NCBI RefSeq assembly: GCF_000518885.1
Contig: NZ_JAEL01000021.1
Span: forward strand, 296-61,229
Length of the DNA stretch: 60,934 nt
Direction: 5' to 3'
Source: Bacillus sp. J33
GTDB lineage: Bacteria; Bacillota; Bacilli; Bacillales; Cytobacillaceae
Shown: in pieces, positions 40,325 through 47,561 of the stretch
Layout of the letters: every line of letters starts with the position of its first letter
Numbering within the stretch: position 1 is the first letter of the stretch
Notes under the pieces: model-generated
Told to the model about the DNA's origin: nothing
Databases searched by the model: none
The model's input: only the letters and a program-made list of their open reading frames with translations
Program-made: the position numbers and the translations under genes

Positions 40325-41047
40325 ATGACCGCTATATTCTTAATTGGATTTTTAATATTTTTATTTTCTTTAATCTACTTAGCTTTTCATTTTATTCGAA
40401 AACTTAAGGATCGAAGTCGGACACTTTCTAAAAAGATTTTTTACCCATCATTTATTGGAGGATTACTCTTATTCATAATCGGTGGCTCCTATATGGACAC
40501 AGGAGTGCAGGCGCAATTAGATGAAGCATTAGCAGATAATGAAAAATTAACCGCAGAAGTTAAGACTCTCAAGGAAGACGTAAAGGAACTACAAGGTAGC
40601 AATGAGGAATTAACGAAGGAAAAAGAAAAATTAGATAAAGATCTAAAGGAAGTATCAGCTAAAGTAGCAGCTGCCGAAAAAGCAGAAAAGGAGCTTAGCG
40701 ATCAGAAAGCAGCTTTTGATAAAGAAAAAGAAGGGCTTACTAAACAAATTTCAGATCTAGAAAGCAAAAATAAAGCGTTAGACAATGAGGTTAGTAGTTT
40801 AAAAGGACAGCTGGCAAGTAAAAATACGACATCTACAACAGCTAGCTCAAACACTTCTGGATCTTCAAATGCTTCAACATCTAGTAATTCTGATCAAAAC
40901 TCTGCAACCACAACATCTGGTGGGAGCGAAAATTTTGCTAATTGTACCGAACTTAGGAAAGTTTATCCTAATGGTGTACCAAGCTCCCACGCTGCTTATC
41001 AATCTAAAATGGATAGAGACAAAGATAATTATGCTTGTGAAAGGTAA
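40325..41047 (+). CDS. Membrane-anchored coiled-coil protein with Excalibur domain
   Basis: 240 aa. N-terminal helices (about 3-22 and 40-58), a long coiled coil (about 65-160: ADNEKLTAEVKTLKEDVKEL), a Ser/Thr-rich linker, and a C-terminal Excalibur domain matching that of the upstream nuclease at 31 of 37 positions. Looks like a spacer that presents the Ca2+-binding end beyond the membrane; no catalytic domain. Probably co-functional with the nuclease. Confidence 0.75.
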   Translation: MTAIFLIGFLIFLFSLIYLAFHFIRKLKDRSRTLSKKIFYPSFIGGLLLFIIGGSYMDTGVQAQLDEALADNEKLTAEVKTLKEDVKELQGSNEELTKEKEKLDKDLKEVSAKVAAAEKAEKELSDQKAAFDKEKEGLTKQISDLESKNKALDNEVSSLKGQLASKNTTSTTASSNTSGSSNASTSSNSDQNSATTTSGGSENFANCTELRKVYPNGVPSSHAAYQSKMDRDKDNYACER

Positions 41048-41116
41048 GATTGCCCTTCTTGGGCTTTTCTTTTGGAATAAAAAAGAACATACATTCTTGT
41101 TAGGAGGGGGTAAAAA

Positions 41117-42313
41117 TTGGCAAGCATTCAAAGAAGAGGTGAAAATTCATTTCTTTTGGTTGTTGAAACAGGATATGATGCTAAAGGAAAAAGAAAAAAG
41201 AGAACTAAAACAATCAGAGTTGAAGATAAACCTTTGTTAAAAACTACAAAAAAGCTACGAGATTATTTAGAATCTGAACTTCACAAATTCAAAATTGAAG
41301 TTGAGGCGGGTGAATATATTGCACCAGAGAAAATGACATTAGAAACCTTCATCACCGATTGGGAAACTAAATATGCAGTAAAGGAGTTGGAAGAGACTAC
41401 ACTTTCAAATTATTTATCTCATATTAAGAATCATATATTGCCAGCCATCGGTTCTAAAAGATTAGACCAAATAAAGCCCATGCATATTATCAATTTGTTA
41501 GACGAGATGAAGAGAGTTGATGGTAGTAGTATACCGATTTCCGAACGAACAAAACAAGATACCTACTTAACCCTAAGAAATATTTTCGAGCGTGCTATCG
41601 AGTGGGAAGTAATAAAATCGAATCCTGTTAAGAATGTTAAAAAACCAAAGGCGACTGATGATCGTGAGGTTAATGTTTATGACGAGGAAGAAGTCGAAGC
41701 GATGTTTAAAGCAGTTGAGAACGAACCATTTCACTGGAGAATGTTTTTGACGTTAGCTCTTGCGGCAGGATTGAGAAGAAGTGAAAATTTAGGTTTGGAA
41801 TGGTCTAGGGTAGATTTAGAAAAAGGCACAATTGACATCGTTCAAGGTATTACCAAAGGGAGAAACGGCAGACCTGTTATCAAAGGTCCTAAATCAAAAA
41901 ATTCCAAGAGAATAATTTCTTTACCATCCTCTGTTGTAGAAGAAATGAAAGCTTATCATCTGCATTGGAAAAAAGAAAAAATGAAGTCTGACGAACTTTG
42001 GATAGAAGAAAAACATCAATGGGTATTTTGCAATTTGGATGGAACTCACTTTTACCCAGATACTCCAACTACTTGGTGGAGACGATTCACCAAACGGGTA
42101 GGAGTTAGATATATAACTCTTCATGATCTACGTCATACTTCAGCTACTTTATTAATCAATCAAGGTGTGCATGCAAAAATTATTTCAGAGCGATTAGGTC
42201 ATTCAGATATTCGAATAACGATGAATACTTATGGACATGTTCTTCAAAAAGCAGACCAGGAGGCTGCGAATAAACTAGATAACTTGTTTGCTCATAAATT
42301 AAAAGCTAAATAG
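41117..42313 (+). CDS. int: Tyrosine-type phage integrase
   Basis: 398 aa, TTG start after AGGAGGGGG. N-terminal arm-binding domain (about 1-60), SAM-like core-binding region (about 65-165) and catalytic domain with AAGLRRSENLGLEW (Arg), LHDLRHTSATLLINQG (His-x-x-Arg), LGHSDIRITMNTYGHV (His and Tyr nucleophile). Integrates at tRNA-Ala; attR lies 141 bp downstream with arm-type repeats between. Confidence 0.95.
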   Translation: MASIQRRGENSFLLVVETGYDAKGKRKKRTKTIRVEDKPLLKTTKKLRDYLESELHKFKIEVEAGEYIAPEKMTLETFITDWETKYAVKELEETTLSNYLSHIKNHILPAIGSKRLDQIKPMHIINLLDEMKRVDGSSIPISERTKQDTYLTLRNIFERAIEWEVIKSNPVKNVKKPKATDDREVNVYDEEEVEAMFKAVENEPFHWRMFLTLALAAGLRRSENLGLEWSRVDLEKGTIDIVQGITKGRNGRPVIKGPKSKNSKRIISLPSSVVEEMKAYHLHWKKEKMKSDELWIEEKHQWVFCNLDGTHFYPDTPTTWWRRFTKRVGVRYITLHDLRHTSATLLINQGVHAKIISERLGHSDIRITMNTYGHVLQKADQEAANKLDNLFAHKLKAK

Positions 42314-42315
42314 AG

Positions 42316-42349
42316 TTGTTGACATTTTGTTGACGAACACCGTCAACAA
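42316..42349 (+). repeat. Integrase arm-type sites, right
   Basis: TTGTTGACATT and TTGTTGACGAA head to tail (42316-42337) and an inverted GTCAACAA (42342-42349). Same 11-mer as at 3381-3402. Confidence 0.6.
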
Positions 42350-42453
42350 CAACCAAAATCTATCTGGTTTGAACAGGAAAGTATCAGTAAATACCTTTGA
42401 TACAAAAGGATTTACCCAAGAACATCTGTTTGGCTCCTGCTACGTCTGTTGTT

Positions 42454-42498
42454 CTGGCAGCGTTGAGGTCAGGGGTTCGAGCCCCCTATTCTCCATAA
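42454..42498. repeat. attR core (45-bp direct repeat)
   Basis: Exact copy of 3269-3313, the 3' part of tRNA-Ala without its 5' half. Confidence 0.95.
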
Positions 42499-42504
42499 TA
42501 ACGA

Positions 42505-42541
42505 AAAGCTGCAAAGCCTAAATGGCTTTGTAGCTTTTTTG
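42505..42541 (+). terminator. Original host terminator of tRNA-Ala
   Basis: AAAGCT-g-CAAAGCC...GGCTTTG-t-AGCTTT plus T run, now separated from the tRNA by the prophage. Confidence 0.8.
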
Positions 42542-42552
42542 TTTTTGCAATC

Positions 42553-42584
42553 AAAAAAGACCAACCCATAATCGGGTTGGTCTT
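42553..42584 (-). terminator. Terminator of the cyd operon
   Basis: GACCAACCC-ataatc-GGGTTGGTC perfect stem with minus-strand T6. Confidence 0.9.
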
Positions 42585-42589
42585 GCACG

Positions 42590-42691
42590 TCACTCCCCTA
42601 TCCCTTCATCCTTCCCCGCCAGCCAAAAAGCCGCAGCAATGGATCCAATAATTACAATAAACGGAGCGTAGAACATAATAAATTCCGCCAA
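42590..42691 (-). CDS. cydS: CydS, small subunit of cytochrome bd oxidase
   Basis: 33 aa: MAEFIMFYAPFIVIIGSIAA then AFWLAGKDEGIGE. Single helix with short acidic end, the same length as the Geobacillus CydS that fills a groove beside heme b558. TTG start with AGGAGGG, overlapping the cydB stop; ends just before the terminator, so it is the third gene of the operon. Confidence 0.85.
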   Translation of the reverse strand: MAEFIMFYAPFIVIIGSIAAAFWLAGKDEGIGE

Positions 42692-42703
42692 GATTCTTCC
42701 CTC

Positions 42704-43729
42704 CTATGCATGGTCATTCCGCTTTCCTTGTACATAGTCTTTGTTAAACAAGAACAGCCTCAGCAGCAGATAAAGTGATGGGAGCAGCAGTCCCAGCCCT
42801 GCAATAAACGCGATGATAAGGGCTGTAGCCATGGCTTCGTTTGTGAAGCTATCGTATATGGTCAGGTATGGGTATAAAAGATATGGATAATGCGAAATTC
42901 CATATGCAAAGAAAGCCGCCAGGAATTGCCCTGTTAATAAACCGAATGCGATTCCGTATAATTTCCGCTTCCAGATCAGATAGACGGTTCCGGCAAATAA
43001 GATAAATGAGATACCGAACAGCCACCACAATTCCATTAATCGACTGAAGTGCTCTGGATTATGCCCGCGAAGCTCGACAATAATGCCTGTTGCTGTAATG
43101 ATGGCCGGCAGCGACCAGAAGAGCGCATATTTCCGCAGCAGCTCTGCAGCCGGTTCGTCCTGTGCTTTATGGGCATACCAGGTTAAAAAAACAGCAGAAA
43201 TATATAGCACCGCCGCTAAGCTTAGCACAACAATGCTCCATGTCAGCGGGCTGGTAAACAGCCCCCAGTAATCCAGCTCAATCCCCGATGCTGTTTCACT
43301 TACAAATCCCCCTTCGGAAATTGTAAGCACGATGGATAATGAAGCGGGAATAAACAGCCCTGAAAGTCCATATAAATAGGTCCATCTTTTTTGCTTAAGC
43401 CCGCCATAGGTGGTAAAGGCGTAATAAGAACCGCGGATGGCCAGCAAAATAATTGCAATGCTTGCGGGTACAAGTAGGATCGTCCCATAATAATAGGCTG
43501 TTTTCGGAAAGAATCCGACTATTCCTACGAAAAAGAATACAAGGAAAACATTAGTGACTTCCCAAACAGGCGATAAATAGCGCTGTATTACTCGGGTTAA
43601 AATATGCTGTTTCCTTCGGAATAAACTGTATGCGTTGAAAAAACCGGCACCAAAATCGATTGAGGCAACAATGACGTACCCAAACAGGAAGAGCCATAGT
43701 ACGGAAATTCCGATTATCTCTAATGTCAT
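42704..43729 (-). CDS. cydB: Cytochrome bd oxidase subunit II
   Basis: 341 aa with eight or so helices. The start TLEIIGISVLWLFLFGYVIV then ASIDFGAGFF and RYLSPVWEVTNVFLVFFFVG are CydB hallmarks. Membrane partner of CydA in quinol oxidation and O2 reduction. Overlaps cydA by 4 bp. Confidence 0.9.
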   Translation of the reverse strand: MTLEIIGISVLWLFLFGYVIVASIDFGAGFFNAYSLFRRKQHILTRVIQRYLSPVWEVTNVFLVFFFVGIVGFFPKTAYYYGTILLVPASIAIILLAIRGSYYAFTTYGGLKQKRWTYLYGLSGLFIPASLSIVLTISEGGFVSETASGIELDYWGLFTSPLTWSIVVLSLAAVLYISAVFLTWYAHKAQDEPAAELLRKYALFWSLPAIITATGIIVELRGHNPEHFSRLMELWWLFGISFILFAGTVYLIWKRKLYGIAFGLLTGQFLAAFFAYGISHYPYLLYPYLTIYDSFTNEAMATALIIAFIAGLGLLLPSLYLLLRLFLFNKDYVQGKRNDHA

Positions 43730-45072
43730 TGCAGGTCACCTTCCTTCTCCAGTTTACGATCTGACAATTCTTGCTCAACCGGATTTTTGCGGAACATTCG
43801 GGTAAGGACAACGATACTTCCGATTGCCAGAACAAGATACAGCCCTGCAAAAAGAAGCAGCATGAGATCCACCTGGCCGCTTGTTGTTGCTGCCTCTTCC
43901 GTTCGCATGATGCCTCGGAGAATCCACGGCTGGCGCCCAACTTCCGCAAACCACCAGCCAGCTTCGATTGCTACGATTGATAAAGGACCTCCAAATACGA
44001 TAAGCCAGCGGTACCATTTGGAGGCAACAAAGCGCATTTTTAACCAGGTTCCGACAACATAGACTAGTGAAAGGGCAGTCATCCACATGCCGATTGTGAC
44101 CATGATATCGAACAAGTAATGGATATACAACGGCGGAATTTCATCTTCCGGGAATTGATCCAATCCAATTACCTCTGCATTAGGATTGCTGTGCGCCAGA
44201 ATGCTGAGCGCATACGGAATTTTTATCGCATACTTCACTTCCCCATCATCGAGCACTCCATAAAGCATTAAAGGAGCACCCTCTTCGGTTTCAAAGTGCC
44301 ATTCCGCAGCAGCCAGCTTTTCCGGCTGGTATTCTGCTAAATATTTTCCTGAAAAATCCCCTATTACAGCAGTGGCTATGGAGAAAATTAACCCAATTTT
44401 CATCGTTAGGAATAAAGCTTTTTTGTGATACACATGGTTTGATCCTTTCAAAAGGCGATAAGCTCCAATTGATGCCAGTACAAATGCAGCTGTCATATAG
44501 GCTGTCGACAGCACGTGTGCCACCTTGGTTGGCATGGCTGGAGTAAACATCGCCAAAACCGGGTTAATGTTAACAAGCTGCCCATTTGCAATATCAAAGC
44601 CCTGCGGAGCATTCATAAAGGCATTCACAATTGTAATAAATATAGCTGAAAATGATGCCCCAATAGCTACCGGAATTAATAAAAGCATGTGCTTCTTTTG
44701 ATTTTCAAACCGATCCCATGTATATAAATAAATGCCTAAAAAGATGGCTTCAAAGAAAAAGGCAAATGTCTCCATAAACAACGGAAGTGCAATCACATTG
44801 CCTGCGAGCTCCATAAAATTAGGCCATAGCAGTGAAAGCTGCAGCCCAATAGCAGTCCCTGTGACAACACCGACTGCGACCGTAATTACAAAGCCCCTCG
44901 TCCACCTTCTTGCGAGCAAAATGTAATGTTCATCCTGTTTTTTGATTCCCACCCATTGGGCAATCATAATCATGAGCGGGATTCCCACACCAATGGTTGC
45001 ATATATGATATGGAAGGATAATGTCAGCTCTGTTAATACCCGGCTGAAAAAAACTGATTCTTCATTTCCCAT
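43726..45072 (-). CDS. cydA: Cytochrome bd oxidase subunit I
   Basis: 448 aa, a short-Q-loop form like Bacillus YthA. Contains the heme-region LSFHIIYATIGVGIPLMI, the signature GWWFAEVGRQPWILRGIMRT (quinol site, about 375-394) and YLAEYQPEKLAAAEWHFETE. Oxidises menaquinol and reduces O2 at high affinity. Operon head, preceded by a 31-aa membrane peptide. Confidence 0.9.
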   Translation of the reverse strand: MGNEESVFFSRVLTELTLSFHIIYATIGVGIPLMIMIAQWVGIKKQDEHYILLARRWTRGFVITVAVGVVTGTAIGLQLSLLWPNFMELAGNVIALPLFMETFAFFFEAIFLGIYLYTWDRFENQKKHMLLLIPVAIGASFSAIFITIVNAFMNAPQGFDIANGQLVNINPVLAMFTPAMPTKVAHVLSTAYMTAAFVLASIGAYRLLKGSNHVYHKKALFLTMKIGLIFSIATAVIGDFSGKYLAEYQPEKLAAAEWHFETEEGAPLMLYGVLDDGEVKYAIKIPYALSILAHSNPNAEVIGLDQFPEDEIPPLYIHYLFDIMVTIGMWMTALSLVYVVGTWLKMRFVASKWYRWLIVFGGPLSIVAIEAGWWFAEVGRQPWILRGIMRTEEAATTSGQVDLMLLLFAGLYLVLAIGSIVVLTRMFRKNPVEQELSDRKLEKEGDLQ

Positions 45073-45089
45073 TTAACATTCCCCTTTTC

Positions 45090-45185
45090 TTATCCTGCAA
45101 AAATACGTCCTATAAAAGAAAGGCCCATGATCAACGCTACAGCAAAGGCCAGCCACATTAAGATTCGTTCCTGTTTTTTATACAT
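45090..45185 (-). CDS. 31-aa membrane peptide upstream of cydA
   Basis: MYKKQERILMWLAFAVALIM then GLSFIGRIFAG: one helix with basic N-terminus. ATG preceded by GGAGTGGG; ends 17 bp before cydA. Likely a further small oxidase-associated peptide in the same transcript; not a CydS or CydX I can name. Confidence 0.6.
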   Translation of the reverse strand: MYKKQERILMWLAFAVALIMGLSFIGRIFAG

Positions 45186-45330
45186 TCGCCCACTCCTATA
45201 TATTTGCTCACTACATCACATTATTCCACATTTCCCTTCTCACTCCCGTTACAATTTAATAACATCTCTATGAGGAAAATGTGAGAGAAATCTTTTATGT
45301 AAATCTTCTTTACACCCTTCTAATTCCCAA

Positions 45331-45501
45331 TTAAAGCAGTGTTAAAACGAAATAAAAAACACCCAAAAAGGTGCAAAATACACGAATGGCGTTATATATG
45401 TAAAGAATCTTTTTAATTAAAGTTATAAACGATTTTCTGCCAGCTGACTCAGCCATCCATTCCCTTTTTAGCAGCTTAAGGTCTTCTCCGCTGTATGTCA
45501 T
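45331..45501 (-). CDS. Possible small membrane protein
   Basis: 56 aa from the ATG at 45501 (TTGGAGATACC before it); an in-frame upstream ATG at 45552 lacks a ribosome site. Charged start MTYSGEDLKLLKREWMAESA, then a hydrophobic end AIRVFCTFLGVFYFVLTLL. Unknown; coding is moderately likely. Confidence 0.45.
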   Translation of the reverse strand: MTYSGEDLKLLKREWMAESAGRKSFITLIKKILYIYNAIRVFCTFLGVFYFVLTLL

Positions 45502-45656
45502 GGTATCTCCAATACAGTATATGAGATTGGCCACCGGATTGCTGACACCCATTTTTTATTAATTTGTTCGAACAGACGTAATTTATACTATGATTTACCA
45601 ATTTAAGACCAGCATTTAAAAATCCCGGCGTCATTAAACACACCGGGATATCGGTA

Positions 45657-46301
45657 CTAAATATTATTTATGGCTGTTTCCACATCTTCATCACCTGAAA
45701 CCAGGTCAAATGAACGTTTATAGGTATTCTCCTTATCTAAAACGGCAAAAACGGTTTTCGCGACATCTTCCCGCGGGATGAATCCCCGTTCCAGATTGTC
45801 TGCTGCTTTAATTTTTCCAGTTCCAGGGTCGTCAGTCAGACCTCCAGGACGAACGATTGTATAATTTAAACCGCTGCTTTCCAGCATTCTGTCAGCATAG
45901 TGCTTGGCCACAAAATAAGGTTTAATGGCATCGCTCCATTTTTCCCGGTTATTCGCCTGGATGGCGCTGACCATGACAAACCTTTCAATGCCTGCCTTCT
46001 GGGCAGCCTCCATCGTTTTAACAGCACCATCAAGATCGATTAAAAGCGTTTTGTCATAGCCTGTATGCCCGCCAGACCCGGCTGTAAACACTATTGCATT
46101 ACAGCCTTTTGCAGCATCTGCCAATTCATCGACAGTACCTTCAAGGCTTTCCAATACAGTTTCGACACCCATTTTCTCAAAATCTTCAGCTTGTTCCCGT
46201 TTTCTGATCATCGCCCGTACCGTATGTTCACTGCTTTCATTGATCAGCTTAACCAGCTTTTTCCCAATCTGGCCATTCGCTCCCACAATTAGAACCTTCA
46301 T
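45657..46301 (-). CDS. yhfK: NAD(P)-binding atypical SDR (YhfK-like)
   Basis: 214 aa. Rossmann GANGQIGKKLVKLI at 7-20, YHF-type active region KPYFVAKHYADRML with YxxxK (about 128-141), and YTIVRPGGLTDDPG. Matches Bacillus YhfK of the SDR_a5 group; probable oxidoreductase or NAD(P)-sensing protein with unknown substrate. Confidence 0.85.
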   Translation of the reverse strand: MKVLIVGANGQIGKKLVKLINESSEHTVRAMIRKREQAEDFEKMGVETVLESLEGTVDELADAAKGCNAIVFTAGSGGHTGYDKTLLIDLDGAVKTMEAAQKAGIERFVMVSAIQANNREKWSDAIKPYFVAKHYADRMLESSGLNYTIVRPGGLTDDPGTGKIKAADNLERGFIPREDVAKTVFAVLDKENTYKRSFDLVSGDEDVETAINNI

Positions 46302-46377
46302 TATCTTGCCCCTTTCTGCTTTTGCGAATTTATTCTTCCATTATTTCAAAAGAAAAAGCCGATATCAAATGAACTGT

Positions 46378-46992
46378 TTATGACCCAAGGCGGACAAAAT
46401 TTCTTTTATAAAGAGCAGCGATCAAGTTCATAATGAACACAGGAATTTTCTTAGGAAAGTATTTTTTCTTGTAAAATTTATAAAAGGCATGCTTTAAGTC
46501 ATCCCATTGAGTACATTCCTTAGTTTGTTTAAACCTGGCTACATCAATAATTTTAATATGCCCGTCAGAAGTAAGAATGATATTGCGCAAATGAATATCT
46601 GAAGGGTTCATGCCTTGTTCCCTTGCGAGCTTTAATGCTTCATCGATTTCATTAATTTTATCCTCTTCTATGGGAATCCCTTTTGCCAGGCAATCGAATA
46701 AAGTAAGGCCTTCAACGTAATCAATCACAATATAGTTTTCCCCGTTGTCATATAATGACGGAAAGTACGGATGATCAGGAAGAGCTTTATAAATATCAGC
46801 TTCTTCTTGTGCAATTCTTTTAAACTCTGGAAAGAATACTTTTAATACGAGATCTGTTTCTTTTATTCTAAAAGCAAATGCGCTTCTTCCGGCTCCGATA
46901 AATTCCAGTGCATCATCCTTCTCAAGCAGCCTGGTCCAATTTCGGGTTCTGAAGTATTTAACGCTTTTTGCAAGCTCTTTATAAGATTTCAT
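46378..46992 (-). CDS. RIO/Ser-Thr kinase-like protein
   Basis: 204 aa from the ATG at 46992 (AGGGAGG eight bases upstream). FIGAGRSAFAFRIKETDLVL is a P-loop-like start with catalytic-type lysine; VIDYVEGLTLFDCLAKG hinge; MNPSDIHLRNIILTSDGHIK (HxDxxN variant SDIHLRN) and IIDVARF (DFG-like). Similar to Bacillus YrzF-type small kinases. A Mn2+-type riboswitch leader lies upstream. Confidence 0.75.
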   Translation of the reverse strand: MKSYKELAKSVKYFRTRNWTRLLEKDDALEFIGAGRSAFAFRIKETDLVLKVFFPEFKRIAQEEADIYKALPDHPYFPSLYDNGENYIVIDYVEGLTLFDCLAKGIPIEEDKINEIDEALKLAREQGMNPSDIHLRNIILTSDGHIKIIDVARFKQTKECTQWDDLKHAFYKFYKKKYFPKKIPVFIMNLIAALYKRNFVRLGS

Positions 46993-47040
46993 ACGAGAAG
47001 CCTCCCTGTTCAATCGGACTCCCCCAGCTCTAAAACGAAA

Positions 47041-47075
47041 AGCGCCGAACCATTTAATCCGGTTTCAGCGCCCTT
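47041..47075 (-). other. Hairpin between riboswitch and kinase gene
   Basis: Minus strand GCGCTGAAACC...GGTTCGGCGC with TTTTCGTTTT after it; a weak second terminator or attenuator. Confidence 0.5.
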
Positions 47076-47087
47076 CTTACATAAAAA

Positions 47088-47212
47088 GAGACCTTACCAA
47101 ATAAATGGTAAAGGTCTCGCCAGCAACGTTTGTTGCCAGTAAAGCCGGAGATGTTCATCTCGTATTGACGGCCCTACTTAGCAGCTACTCCCCTTTAAGG
47201 AAGAATCCGAAC
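47088..47212 (-). ncRNA. yybP-ykoY (Mn2+) riboswitch with terminator
   Basis: Minus strand shows the conserved AAAGGGGAGTAGC (near 47184-47196) and GCGAGACCTTTACC (47107-47120), with GGGCCGTCAATACGAG between. P1 pairs TAAAGG with CCTTTA. The same GAGACCTTTACC arm also pairs with GGTAAGGTCTC (47088-47098) plus T5 to form the terminator, so Mn2+ binding should switch expression on. Confidence 0.85.
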
Positions 47213-47227
47213 TATTTTATTAATTAA

Positions 47228-47257
47228 ATTATATGGTCTCATCAGGCATTTAGTCAA
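47228..47257 (-). promoter_or_regulatory. Riboswitch promoter
   Basis: TTGACT (47252-47257), 18-nt spacer, TATAAT (47228-47233) on the minus strand, ~16 bp before the aptamer. Confidence 0.75.
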
Positions 47258-47521
47258 ATGTGACGATCTATTTTTTCATCGGAAGACTATTTTCCTTCCA
47301 GGCATTAGCCCTCATTGGCCTTCAAAACCCGTTCACTTTTACTTGAAGAAGGCCTGCAAGATCGCTGTTTAGATATTGTTAATTTGGGTGATTTTTGGCT
47401 GAATTTTGCATTCCTATTTGCTAGGATCTAATTTTTAGGCCAGCTGGCTAAACATAATTAGCCACCCGAAAAGCAACAAACTTTACGATAGCAGCTTTTT
47501 TCTACTACTAGACGTACACGC
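47258..47521. other. Intergenic region, nothing assignable
   Basis: About 260 bp between the riboswitch promoter and the peptidase terminator. AT-rich, with several stop codons in each frame; I see no gene or clear RNA in it. Confidence 0.6.
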
Positions 47522-47551
47522 AAAAAGAGGATGCCCAATATGGACATCCTC
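47522..47551 (-). terminator. Terminator of the M14 peptidase gene
   Basis: GAGGATG...CATCCTC stem followed by TTTTTG on the minus strand. Confidence 0.85.
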
Positions 47552-47561
47552 GAAATGCAAA

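Larger units (their letters stand above)
3269..42498. mobile_element. Siphovirus-type prophage integrated in tRNA-Ala
   Basis: Bounded by an exact 45-bp direct repeat. It contains, from right to left, integrase, lysogeny switch, cargo, early recombination and replication genes, Xpf-like regulator, small and large terminase, portal, scaffold, capsid, connectors, tail tube, tape measure, distal tail, fibre, XhlA-holin-amidase and a left cargo zone. All structural genes look full length, so it may be inducible, although one early gene has an in-frame stop and one tiny gene is frameshifted. Confidence 0.95.

Noticed and set aside
43551..44086. Extra minus-strand frames within cydA and cydB
   Set aside because: Out-of-frame shadows of well-conserved oxidase genes.
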